64,000 nucleotides of DNA from Pieris napi (lineage: Eukaryota; Arthropoda; Insecta; Lepidoptera; Pieridae), in contig NC_062247.1 in assembly GCF_905475465.1 (NCBI RefSeq), forward strand, positions 3,224,001 to 3,288,000. Direction: 5' to 3'. The notes under the pieces are model-generated. The model worked only from the letters and a program-made list of their open reading frames with translations, had not been told where the DNA came from and did no database searches. Both the position numbers and the translations under genes were made by a program. Positions 12,053 through 23,619 of this stretch are shown in pieces; within the stretch, counting starts at the first letter, position 1, and each line of letters begins with the position of its first letter.

Positions 12053-15000
12053 ATGGCCCAGGCTGTTAGAAAATTAACCGCTCACGTTCTAAAAAATAAC
12101 AATGTGGACACGATAATTGGAAATACCGCTGTTAGGGCGAATAGGTATGAACCGGCTTTTTAATACTTATGTAACACACCGGTGACATACACATGGAAAA
12201 ATATTACATTATTAAATAGTTTACAAATTGGAGTTTGTCGTCGAGATTGGCGCATCAAGATAATAACACCATAGCGAAAAAGTTTCTAATTTGAAATGTG
12301 TTTAATATTTCCAATTTAAATTTTAGTTTTGTTTGTAATGTTAAGTTTATTATATTATTTCCTTGTATATGGTGAAAATACACAAATTTTAGCACATGGT
12401 GGGGAAATGTTGAAATGGGTCCACCTGATGTTATCCTTGGTATAACAGAGGCATACAAAAAAGACACAAGTCCCAAAAAAGTCAATTTGGGTGTTGGTGC
12501 TTACCGTGATGATAATGGCAACCCATTTGTTTTACCATCTGTTAGAAAGGTAAGCAATATTTTCAATTTTATAATTTTTTTTACCAAGCTCATTTAGCAT
12601 AATCGAACTATCAATTTGGTAATACTATAAATTTGATTAGGTAGGTACACTAATATATTTTACAACAATAACAATTGGTTAATTATTAACAAAAATTCCT
12701 ACTATATTTTTTAACTTATTCACAAATAAGCCATATTTTAGAGTTCTTATTGTTTTACTTGTTTGCAAGCACTCATTGTTAATAAAAATACAATACAAAA
12801 CTTACTACAATATCAATATGTGTGCCTAAACAACTGTACATGTTTTGTAGGCGGAGGAAATCCTTCACAAAAAGGCCTTGAACCATGAGTATGCCCCCAT
12901 TGGTGGTGAGGCGTCTTACACCGATGCTGTGGCCAAGCTGGCCTTTGGAGAAAACAGCCCCATTTTAAAGAATAAATCAAATGTCACTGTTCAAGTAAGT
13001 AATTAAACTGGAAGTATTAATCCTAATTATTATATAAGTAGTATGATTAGCTTGTCTTCAATTTTAATATTGGTTTTAACTGAAAATACGATATTAGACA
13101 ATAATTTGTCTCCTATTATTTCTATACTCTAATATCATGCCAGGAGAATACTCTATATTTTTAGTATGTAATCATTCAATAATCTCCAAAAATTGTGTTA
13201 CGTAGTACTTGAACTTTATTGCAATATAATGTTTAAATTATATGTTTGTTTTATCAAAGTTCCGAACCTCACCAATTGGACTTGGGGCAGATACATTCCT
13301 ACGTCTGTTTCATAAATATTTTAATAGTAATAACGTAATTGCCAATAATTAGTAAACTTTGGAGATATACGGCTTTCCTCTCCAATCCACTATTTCGTTA
13401 CTATACAGTCTTCATTCACATTATTTTTAGTTTTGGGACTTTCTAAAAATACCTCGTCATACTGCTATTGTAAAATTTTCACGTACTTTTTTAAATTACT
13501 TAATACATCATAGAAGTGACACATATTTCGACTAATCGTAATTCAGATTATACTAGATCATGGCATCGTATATAGATATATTTGTGCTAAAACTTTATAC
13601 AAAATTTTTAAAACCGACCAAAGAGATCGGCCCCATAATACACCTATGTAATACAAATTTCTGAACCCTTAATATATGACAACCAAGTGAAAAAAAATTA
13701 TTTATAAAGAGACATCTAAAATTTCCCACCGAGGAACAGATTTTATTGGAAAATTCAATAGTTGTTTTAGCATTTTTCTTTATTTATTATTTGTTTCCTA
13801 CCGTTTTACCCTTCCCTGACATCAACAAATATTTCAAGATCATAATTAGCCAAATCGGTCCAGTCATTCTCGAATTTTAAAGACAAACGAAGATATTCGT
13901 TTCAATAAACAACGACTTCCTTTAACAATACATAATCAAGAAAACCGCTTAGATCTAGTTATTGATTAGAATGTAAAAGAAAAGTTGTGATGTGAGTCAT
14001 AAGCGCACACGTGATGATTGCGTGCCTAGATAAAACTATCTAGACCGAGGTACGTTTACCCAATACTAGTAACTATGTGCTAATTTAGACTGTCTTAGTT
14101 ACATGGCGTACACTGAGCTATATTTCCATATACAAACGATTACGTATACAAAGTATTTGTTGCGAGCTGATTCAATAGACGTCTTGATTAGAGAGATTAG
14201 GATAAATAACAAACTTACGTTCTTATCATTATTAAATTGAAATACACCAGTCGCTACTACGCTACAACCGTTTTAGGTCTGGGCCTCAATCTAATAGGCC
14301 AGTAGGTGAACAGCCTCTTGTGCCTGACACACGCCGTCTTTTTGGGTCTAAGGCAACCCGGTATCCTCTCGAAGTTTTCCTTCATCGTTCGAGCGAATGT
14401 TAAATGCGCACATAGACAAAGTCCACTGGTGCACAGCCGGGGATCAACCTTAGGGATGAGAGTCGCACGGTGAAGCTACTTGACTATCACTGCTCTTTAT
14501 TCATGTGCCCACAGCTAGGACTAACCTTCTAAAAAGGGCACATATGATTCGGTGTATTAATTTAGGTAACGAATTACATAGGTTAACGGACCTTTTTCAT
14601 TGTCCGTTGAGTGAACTGGCAAAAGTTCTATTATTTGTTAGTGCCTATAGTAGTTAGCTAATTTCTTGTATTTTTTATTATGTAATTTTGTTTTTCCTAA
14701 TTAATTTCGTATGTTTTCTTTTTTTGTTGTTTCGTCTGTAAATTTTATTTACTCTTGTCAATTTAGGGTCGCCTGTAATTACTAGGACAAAATATAATGG
14801 ACTTTAATATTTTAAACTACCTTATGCTCCTATTAGTATGTTATTAACTAAACTGGTTACGTAGTTAAGTAGTTAGTAACAGTGCTTAAATGATCACTCT
14901 TCAGTCAACCAAATGTCGGAAAACTGTTTCATCTAGCACATTAGCTAACGTACCTACGCGTTATCTATACGTATGTAATATTCTTAACTCGTAATAGTTC

Positions 15001-18000
15001 TCGTATGAATGCTATTAATGTTACCTGTCCAGTTTTTTACGAGGTAAAGTTCGGCCAGTATATTATTGCAGGGAAAATTCTAAAGCGACCTCTGCGCAAT
15101 AACAGTGGGTTGTTGTATAGTTATGAATATTTTCAGACTCTGTCCGGCACTGGAGCCCTCAGACTGGGCCTTGAATTTATCACGAAGCACTACGCTAAGA
15201 ACAAGGAGATTTGGATGCCAACACCCACTTGGGGAAACCACCCTCAAATCTGTAACACACTGAACTTGTCCCACAAGAAATACCGCTACTATGACCCTAA
15301 GACACATGGATTTGATCTTAAAGGAGCTATTGAAGATATCTCTGTAAGTATAAAAACAATTTTAAATATACCTTGTATGTATACACTCTACTTAATGTAA
15401 AATGTTTTATAGTAGAGTTACGTCAAATAAAATAAATATTATTTGTCTCTGCCGAATTAGCTGATGCCATGGTAGACTATTTTGTAAGAAAAGCCGGCAA
15501 CGCACTTACTAAAAACGGGTGTCTATGAGCTGCGATGACTGCCCTTTTAAAGCGTCCCGTATGCAAATATGACCATTATTTAAATGATCCTTATTCAATT
15601 GGCGATAAATGATAATATAGAGTGGCGCAGAGATTCATGCCCGCTCTACGCCCTTGACTTGCGAACTGATAGTAAATGTAAATTTAGAATCAATTTAACA
15701 TCTTTTCTGTTGACGTTCATAAGTGTACTTGTTTACCTATATCAATAAAGTTATTTTGAGTTTAAGTTTGCACGTTTGTCGCCCCTATCCATACAAAAAA
15801 ATGTCATAATAGAACGCAATTGCCAAAATTCGCTTAAAATAATGTTCCTATATTAATAGATTTAATCAAATATACATATAACTCTCGCGTTAATTAATTA
15901 CCAAGCGTAGAACTAATAAGATCAAATAGTTTTTGTTAAAATAATAATGGAAAATATTCTTATCAATGGAATATTTATTAAATTGTGTTATACCGAGGCG
16001 AATTATAGGTTTTATTATATAGTTTAGTACATTGAATGTTTATCTTATCACACACGATTAAAACCACAATAATACACTATTCTAACATAGTATATCCATT
16101 ATCCATAGTAAATAAAAGCAAGAGTCAAATCTTTATTCCTCAGCATATAATTTCTTATTGTTCTAAATTGATACTGAGATCATGAAGATTGAAGTAACAA
16201 AAGTATATTTTATTTATTTATATTTAATATGTTGTTAAGTTATACAATAACCAAAATTACAAATAGTGGTTACAAATAATCAATCAAGTAAAGTAGGCTT
16301 TTTCAGTTTAGATGCGTATGCTTAGGGCATGCTTATGAATGTCAAAAACGTTTACAAAATTCGCGAAAGAGCAAGACTACGCCATCCATTCGCAAAACTA
16401 CCAGGAGGCCTTGTTCTAAGAAGAACTGGCAAGAACCTCAGCAAGTTTTAACCTCCCTCTACATTAGAATTTTTCAAAGGCAAATGTCATAAACCACTAC
16501 GTCATTAAAGCTACATAAGTAAAAAAAAGAGTGTGTGTACTAATGTACACGCGGTAGAAGTTATACTTCTTTGGCGTATGGAAAAAATAACTAAAATGCA
16601 GTAGTGATTAACGATAAATATTAAAACTAATCAATAAAATTATAATTAGTAAATACTATTACCGTCGTATATGAAATTGATTTAATAAAAACACTAAAAT
16701 AATATTTATTTAATCGCACTGTTTAATTGTACTGTTACGAAACACGGGTTCTAAATATAAAAATACTAGAATATACAACTTGAACATAGTTATTATCGAT
16801 TTTCGTGCCGCCTAGAACTAACGTCATTCTGTTAAATTAGTGTCACCGTGCGCGCGCAGCGTAAAATTTTCAATTTTTCATAACGCGCCTAAAGAAGTAT
16901 AACTTCTGAAAATCTGTTCTGTGATATACCACATTCACTATTACACACATATTCACAACACTTCAAAGATAACAAATCAAATTATAACAATATAATTAGA
17001 ACTATTGCCAAGCGTTTTTGTCTTCTAGGCAGTCATTAACTGTGTAGTTACCTTTACACATTAATGTTTTTTTTAATAATGTGTCCCTCCTGGTTTAAAA
17101 AAATTGTGTTACGGTAGTAACAATCTTAAAACTAAAACAACTAAGTAAATAGATACAACAAAGAATAAATAAAGTTATAACACGTGATATTTTACGTTGA
17201 GTTCCAAATTTAAAAATACCATAGATATTAAAAGTACTTCGATAAATTCATTTTTGTGTTTCTGAACTGATGTGTAATTATTGAACAGTTATTTTTAGTG
17301 TACCTTTTAAGGAAGCCGTATTAACGATAGTATTATCTTACTATCACGCGAATAGAAGATGATTGTATACGTAATTCACGTAATGAGGGGTCATTGCGTC
17401 ATTGACATTGTCATGGTGTAGATAAAGTATAGTGTGATAAGATTATATGAATTGAGTGTTTGTCTATGACATAATTATTTAATTTATAAAATATATAAAT
17501 TCCACCCGTTCAACGTTGACATCTGGCGTTTCGTTACTGACCTCTTTTTATTTTATACACAACTAGCCAGGAAAAAAAACACAGGCAAACAGTTAAAATA
17601 ATAAACGCAAAATAAAATAAATAATTTTAAACCCCTCATCAAGAGCGTAATATACAAAAATAGAAGTAGGAATTTAAGACTTGTTGCTGCTGCCATTCCA
17701 GGTATTTCCGAACCGTTACGGCTTACGGGCCTTTGAGAGAACAGCGTACCTCAAAGCAAACCTGCAACGTGTGGCGGGTGATCATGGAAGGCTGTAAACA
17801 CTTAATTTAAGCCTGCTCATTTGCCTCCTGTCCCATTAAAAAAAGAAGTGCGTGCGTACAAAGTACACATGTCAGAAGTGAAACTTCTTTGGCAAACTAA
17901 TTTTCAACTCTTGTTCATATTCATACAAATCTAACTTTAGATTTCCGAGACTTAGAGGGAGGGAAAAAGGAAGATAATATGTTAAGAAATTAATACAAAT

Positions 18001-21000
18001 AATAATTTTTTTTTTAAATTTATTTCTTCGATAGTAAAAACACGTGGCATTTAAATTAACAATTCGTCATTTGAGTAAAAATAAAAAATTCTATTTAAAG
18101 TAATTCACCCTTCTCACTCTCTCTTAATTCCTCTCTCCCTTTTCATGTAAAAATTTTACCCTCATGCGCCTAAAGAAGTTTCTCTTCAAAAATGTACTGA
18201 AATCGTTCAATGCCTGATAAATATTTTTTTTTTCATAGATTGTTAAGGCTCGTTCTTGCATTTCAAGCATATTGAGAAGTGAAACATCCTTATAGTTTCT
18301 ATTATAGATGAGTAGATAAATCTTCTGGCTTGTATGTTTGGGTCTAATACTCAAACGCCCCATTAGATATATGGTTAACACATATATAGGCGCCATTACT
18401 TTGGTAATAATATTTACAAAGACGGATTTTTGCGTATTTTTAATAAGGAAAATATCAGTATGTCAAAGTCAAAAATCACTTATTCATGTAGGTAACACAA
18501 TGTACACTTATGAACGTCAAAAAAAGAAATATACATTAAATGCTTCTAATTTTACATTTACTGCCAGTTCTCAAATCAAGGGCGTAGAACGGAAGAGAAG
18601 AGCTGGCAATAAACATAAGTATACTGGAATTACTTTTCGTTTTGGAATAATATAATTATCTTTAATTTCAGAAAATTCCTGAAGGTTCCATTATTCTGCT
18701 TCACGCTTGCGCTCACAACCCGACCGGAGTCGACCCCAAACCCTCTGATTGGGAACAGCTATCTCATGTAAGTATGAAGCCATAGGTGAAAGAGAAAATG
18801 ACAGAGACATAGAAATGTGTCTGTTATGGGATATATTAATATTTTTTACCAGGTGATCAAAGAGCGTAAACTCTACCCGTTCTTCGACATGGCGTACCAA
18901 GGTTTCGCAACGGGAGATGTTGATGGAGACGCTTTCGCAGTCAGGCACTTTGTGAAGGAAGGCCATCAGGTCACATTGGCTCAGAGCTTCGCCAAGAACA
19001 TGGGTATGTAGACCAATAATAATTCCTAATTTAGATTCCTGATTTAAATAATAATGCCATATTTTTCGTCTATCGAGCAACCCACGCTTTTTCACATTTA
19101 GTACGAGCATACCAGCATTTTTTGTTCATTACCATTTTCAGCCTAAATTAAGAATTATTTTTTACGTGTTGTCTCAATTTAATCGTATTGCTTTGTGGAC
19201 TTAAAAAAAGTTTCATTGTTTTTTCGAGATAAACCTATGAAATTATTATATTGTCGCTGATTCTTTATAAGTGTACAAAGTTTGAATTAAATCTGTCCGT
19301 TTAAAGTGGGTCAAAATCGAGTTCGAAGGAGTCGGCTACATACATACATACATACATACATACAGGTGAAGCTAATATAAAGCGTGTAAAATAGAATTAT
19401 ATAGTAGGTTAAAACTAAAATGGTCTTATTATTAAACGGAGGCTTTAAGTAATAATAATAAAGCTCGTTTATTTGCAATCTTTACAAATATTAACAATAT
19501 AAAAGTTTAAAGTTTTCGTTATCCTAACTTACATCAGTACAATTGATCGGAACCCCTTCCCGAGAAACTTTAGCTTTTTCTAAATTTCTCTATCCATGGC
19601 TTTCTTTCTCTACTCGCTTCCTTCTAACGCTTCTATTTCTTCTATCCACCGTTTTCTCAAATTCAAAATAACTTCATATACGTAACCAATTACCCTTATG
19701 AACGTCAACAGATAAGACCTAGTAGTAGATATACCTAGACCTACCAGTTCGCAAGTCATGGGCGTAGAGCGGGCAAGAGGAACTGGCAAGAAACTCTCTT
19801 TAATCGCCATATTTTTAGTTATACAAATTGTTTGAACTAAAGCAAATAAATCCTAAGCATTGGGATCATTTAAATAACCGTCAAATTTATAAAATAAAGT
19901 TGTATTGATTAATTTACGTTTGGTTAAGAAAGTCAGTAAAACAATACTTTTAAATTTACATTTACTGCCAGTTCTCAAATCAAGGGCGTAGAACGTCTGA
20001 GAACTAGGTGATAAAGTTTTTTTACCCAATGTTTGTAAAGGCCGATTTACATTATCTTAGTGTTTAGGAGAGTGCTTTAGTACAACTTGAAAGGCAAGTT
20101 CTTTAGCGTAGCGTTTACTAAAGCAAGTAGCGTTTACATGTTTCAACTAAAGTACTATCCTAAAGCACTCTCCTAAACACTAAGATAATGTAAATCGGCC
20201 TTAAGAAACCATTACATCCTGCCCTTCATCAAGTCTATAGTATCAGAAACACTTGAAACAAATTGCTATTGTTAAGTATATAAACGAGAATCAGATTCGT
20301 AACTTATGACCTCTGTATTATCAGTGTAAACGAATACTAAATAAACATGTTATTATAAATAAACGATTTCAATTGTGATGCAAGAAATCGAGAATTATAT
20401 ATATACTAGCAGACTCGGCCAAGCGTTGCTGTGGCTAAGTTTTGTTATATTACATAGTAGTAAACTATTCGAGGGAAATGGTAGAACACCAGTCATGGGG
20501 ACCACCATTATTTTTGGGTGTTTATGACATTAAATTGGAGCTTATGTGAAACGTTGGAGCTTTCAACACAGCGCCATCTGTTAGAATCGTGACTGTCGAA
20601 TAATGAACAAATAATTAGCAATTCAATAATATTCCGGGTATAAATTAAGATATAAGCTATCCTATCTTTTAAGTTAGATTAAAATGCACATGGTGTGAAA
20701 ATTTGATTGAAATCGGTTAAGTAGTTTAGGAGTCCATAGCGGACAAACAACGTGACGCGTAATTTATATATATTGAGATAAATATATATTTGCTATGAGA
20801 GCAGTGTTGGTCTAGTGGGTTCAGCGGTTGACTCTCATCTCTGAGGTTGGAGGTTCGATTTCCGGCTGTCCACCAATAAACTTTCTGTCTATGTGCGCAT
20901 TTAACATTCGCTCGAACGGCGAAAGAAATCGACGGCGTGTGTCAGGCACAGGAGGCTGATCACCTACTCACCTATTACATTGACAAATGATCTTAGTCCC

Positions 21001-23499
21001 AGACCCAACAAGTTTGTTGCCACTAGTGTGTTTTGTTTATTTGCTGTATATGTATACAATAGTAGCTGCTGTGTTAAAAAAAATGGATAAAAAGAATTTC
21101 TAAAATTCTTCGAAAATTAAAATAAAGTGTGAGGGCCAGCTATTAAATGATTATAAATATTATTTATTTATTTAAATTTTCCAGGATTGTACGGAGAGCG
21201 TGCCGGTGCATTGACCTTCCTCTGCGGTGACGAGGGATCAGCAGCTAAAGTGATGTCTCAAGTGAAAATTATGATTCGTGTTATGTACTCCAACCCACCA
21301 TTATACGGTGCCCGTCTCGTACAAGAAATCCTTAACACCCCAGAGCTCAAGAAACAATGGTCAGTTTCCATATAATAATCAGTGTTAATATTGTAGTCTA
21401 GATGTTATGTTACCTACATTAACCTGTTAAACCTGTCATTAATTATTTACGTACCTACTCTGTGCCTCCAAAATCTGCATCTGTGCCCCTAACGGCGAAT
21501 TATTAAACTATTAAAAAATTACTTTATAAATCAAACAATTGCAAATTATGCATAACAAAAATAAGACATCGTCATTTAATTCATATTGGAATATTGGAAC
21601 ACATCCTGTATTCGAATGAGAATTCTCGTCAAGAACAGGTTTCTTGCATCGGCTAACTGAGGAGCGACAATGTTTCAATTGGTTTATTACGTTGTTCGTG
21701 CAATTTTGATGGTTTAATGGTAAAAATGTTATATTGTATAGTATGTCACGGGCCTAAGTATGTAATAAGTTAATTATTTAAATATGTTCGACGACCTGGT
21801 GGACAGAAAAACTGTGTTCAGTTTGTGTTTCCACCACACCAACTTTCTATTTAAGATCATGTATATAATAAATAAAGTAATAAATAAATAAGTAATTTTA
21901 TATATTATATGTGGCAATGCGGTGTGCTTTTTATAAAAGTAAACGCTGAATATTCTATGATCTGAAATAATAAACTCAACGATCCGACCATGATATAGAT
22001 ATTAGATATAATATATTCTTTCTGTAAATAATCTTATATTTTATATAATTTTTTTATTAAAAATTCTCAAATGAAACATAAACCAGAAGCTAAGATCCAG
22101 TTTTACAGCGCCAGTTTTTTTAACAATAATATTTCAGGTTAGCGGACGTGAAATCAATGGCTGATCGTATTATCTCGATGCGTACAAAACTCCGCGCGGG
22201 AATCGAAGGCGCCGGAAACAAGTTGCCATGGCAACACATCACCGATCAAATCGGAATGTTCTGTTACACTGGACTTAAACCAGATCAGGTAAGTTTAATG
22301 GAAATACACACAAGTAAGACATTTCTATATGATGAGACAGAGATGATGGCCGTCTAGAAGGCTCGTTGGCCCCATTTTATAAAAAAAAAAAAAAATATTT
22401 GTTTGAGTTATTGTCAGCGTAAAATAGTGTTGACATTATATATTTAATGAATAAATTTGTGTTTGATTTTGGAAAATTTATTTAAAACTATTTTAACGCG
22501 CGAATTTATTACATAACTCGACATTTCGAGTGCTAGTCACGCGTCTATGTCCGTTAGTTACGATTCGAGGACATTGGTTAGTCTTTATGATCTATGGATG
22601 TTAATTCGAAGAACAATTAAACAAAATCTAATTCCACTATCTCATCTCGTTCTGTCAAATAATGTTTTCGCTGTGATAAAAAGAGTCAGGTGACTGTAGT
22701 TATATCGGTGTAATTAGAGCAAATTATTTCTTATACATAATGATGTACATAAAAAAGGTTACGAGTTGTGATGGGTTATGGTTAATTACAACCCGCCCGT
22801 TGTCATTTTCATTTTTAAACTTAGCTGAACGCCGCACGTGTGTTGTGTCCCAATGTTTTTATTTAATTTCTAAGGATAACCAGTACTTGTGGTACGCCTG
22901 GTATATAATGTTTAATTATTTATGTATTCACACTTTTACACAACATAATAAGGGAGCGTTCAAGTATTACGGCACGCAATTTTTGGAGATTATTGACCCC
23001 TGTAACGCGCCGTAACGTTTTTATGTATCCAATAGTAAACCGTTTCGTGACCACCCAGTGACTCTTTATACCTAAAAGTTAACATTATGTGGTGAAAAGT
23101 ACTGGAAAGTCAAAAATAATAAATAATATTAACAATAATGCGTAATTCAATCCCCGCCCCGCATCGTAACGTTTTACAAAAGGAAAAAAAATCGTTACGT
23201 CATACTTGAACGCTCCCTAAGGTATGCAACGGACGGCCTTATCGCTAACAATGAACTACTAGACAACCCTAGTAAGGGAAAAAAACTATGATGGGTTAAG
23301 TGCAAGATGTGCATAACCAAATCTTATAAAAAACCTTAATCTAAATAAAACAAACTATAATTATGTTCAATTACAGGTGGAACGACTAACCAAGGACTTC
23401 CATGTCTATCTGACCAAGGACGGACGTATTTCTGTGGCCGGAATTTCTTCAAAGAACGTCGACTACGTCGCCGAGGCCATGCATAAGGTCACCTCTTAG
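12053..23499 (+). CDS. GOT2: Aspartate aminotransferase, mitochondrial
   Basis: PLP enzyme that moves the amino group between aspartate and 2-oxoglutarate, in the malate-aspartate shuttle. Exons: 12053-12144, 12393-12549, 12851-12994, 15137-15343, 18672-18767, 18853-19003, 21185-21359, 22138-22288, 23377-23499. They total 1296 nt, or 431 residues plus stop, close to the 430 of vertebrate GOT2. All junctions are GT-AG and in phase. Residues 1 to about 25 form a basic, acid-poor mitochondrial presequence, then STWWGNVEMGPPD begins the mature enzyme. Active-site blocks are NLGVGAYRDDNG, HACAHNPTGVDP, FFDMAYQGF, the PLP lysine at about residue 280 in QSFAKNMG, and DGRISVAG. Complete and apparently functional. 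Introns 3, 4 and 6 hold SINEs, MITEs and a Helitron. Confidence 0.97.
14255..14530 (-). mobile_element. tRNA-derived SINE (minus), GOT2 intron 3
   Basis: Reverse complement of the SINE at 20808-21030 and 47895-48185. It shares GCGCACATAGACAAAGTCCA, CACAGCCGGGGATCAA (B-box region), CCTGACACACGCCG and the tail GGTCTGGGCCTCA. The head ends near 14500 with GAGAGTCGCACGGTG. Confidence 0.8.
15490..15775. repeat. LINE-tail and repeat E fragments (inverted)
   Basis: 15490-15560 carries AAAGCCGGCAACGCACTTAC and resembles the variant at 5937-6080 in reverse. 15650-15775 (CTTGACTTGCGAACTGATAG ... GACGTTCATAAGTGTAC) is a reverse copy of dispersed repeat E (18470-18625). Both lie in GOT2 intron 4. Confidence 0.5.
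16320..16470 (+). repeat. Dispersed repeat E, diverged copy
   Basis: GCTTATGAATGTCAAAAACG and AAGAACTGGCAAGAACCTCA match the ends of repeat E. The centre is diverged. Confidence 0.45.
16524..16910. mobile_element. Element A (palindromic-end DNA transposon), diverged copy
   Basis: The left end is GTGTACTAATGTACACGCGG then AGAAGTTATACTTCTTTGGC. The right end is TGTCACCGTGCGCGCGCAGC then CATAACGCGCCTAAAGAAGT. Same family as 46133-46510 and 60991-61347. The middle is largely different from those copies. Confidence 0.7.
17690..17845 (+). mobile_element. LINE 3' end (ORF C-terminus plus tail)
   Basis: Reads VFPNRYGLRAFERTAYLKAN then LQRVAGDHGRL and a stop, then a tail ending CATTTGCCTCCTGTCCCATT and an A-run. 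This copy links the dispersed TTTGCCTCCT repeat to a LINE 3' end. Confidence 0.65.
17846..18190. mobile_element. Element A, diverged copy
   Basis: Left end AGTGCGTGCGTACAAAGTAC, then AGAAGTGAAACTTCTTTGGC. Right end CATGCGCCTAAAGAAGTTTC. The interior differs from the main family, so this may be a sister subfamily. Confidence 0.5.
18470..18625 (+). repeat. Dispersed repeat E, best copy
   Basis: Contains AACACAATGTACACTTATGA, TTACATTTACTGCCAGTTCT, AAGGGCGTAGAACGGAAGAG and CTGGCAATAAAC. Other copies: 3905-4432, 15650-15775 (reverse), 16320-16470, 19690-19815 and 19945-20010. It ends near GOT2 exon 5. Origin uncertain. Confidence 0.65.
19340..19363. repeat. (CATA)n microsatellite
   Basis: About six uninterrupted CATA units in GOT2 intron 6. 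Confidence 0.9.
19690..20012 (+). repeat. Two further copies of repeat E
   Basis: 19690-19815 carries CCAGTTCGCAAGTCATGGGC and AACTGGCAAGAAACTCTC. 19945-20012 carries TTACATTTACTGCCAGTTCT and ends shortly before the foldback MITE at 20039. Confidence 0.55.
20039..20201. mobile_element. 163-bp foldback MITE with ~42-bp perfect arms
   Basis: The outer ~42 bases (AGGCCGATTTACATTATCTT...) and their complement at the right end match exactly by eye. TAA duplications flank it at 20036-20038 and 20202-20204. The centre repeats GTAGCGTTTAC. The TAA site suggests a PIF/Harbinger-mobilised element. Little decay suggests a recent insertion. Confidence 0.88.
20406..20778 (-). mobile_element. Non-autonomous Helitron (minus)
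   Basis: On the minus strand it begins A|TCTCAATATATATAAATTAC and ends with a GC-rich hairpin region and CTAG|T at 20406. The family string AAATCGGTTAAGTAGTTTAG near the 5' end is typical of lepidopteran Helitrons of this form. No coding region. Confidence 0.75.
20808..21030 (+). mobile_element. tRNA-derived SINE, near full length
   Basis: The head has an A box (TGGTCTAGTGGGTTC) and a B box (GGTTCGATTTC) about 35 bases apart, so it descends from a tRNA gene. The body contains TATGTGCGCATTTAACATTC, CGGCGTGTGTCAGGCACAGG and a tail with CCCAGACCCAACA. Copies at 14255-14530, 35890-36095, 44885-44970 and 47895-48185. Confidence 0.85.
22952..23217. mobile_element. MITE family C, copy 3 (GOT2 intron 8)
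   Basis: 266 bp with inverted ends GGGAGCGTTCAAGTATTACG and exact TAA duplications at 22949-22951 and 23218-23220. This copy lacks the long C/G tracts. No ORF. Confidence 0.9.
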
Positions 23500-23590
23500 A
23501 TTTAAGTAAAACTGCCATAAGCATTAAATGTTTACTGAACCAGATGTATTTCGCGCACTTTATATATTATTTACTATGATTATTTTTAGA

Positions 23591-23596
23591 AATAAA
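23591..23596 (+). terminator. GOT2 poly(A) signal
   Basis: AATAAA, 92 bases after the GOT2 stop codon, in an AT-rich 3' UTR. No other canonical signal is closer. Confidence 0.6.
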
Positions 23597-23619
23597 AGTA
23601 TAACTTTTAGACAATTTTT

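Noticed and set aside
19340..19363. CRISPR-like array
   Set aside because: Simple CATA microsatellite; no repeat-spacer structure anywhere in the window, which is eukaryotic.
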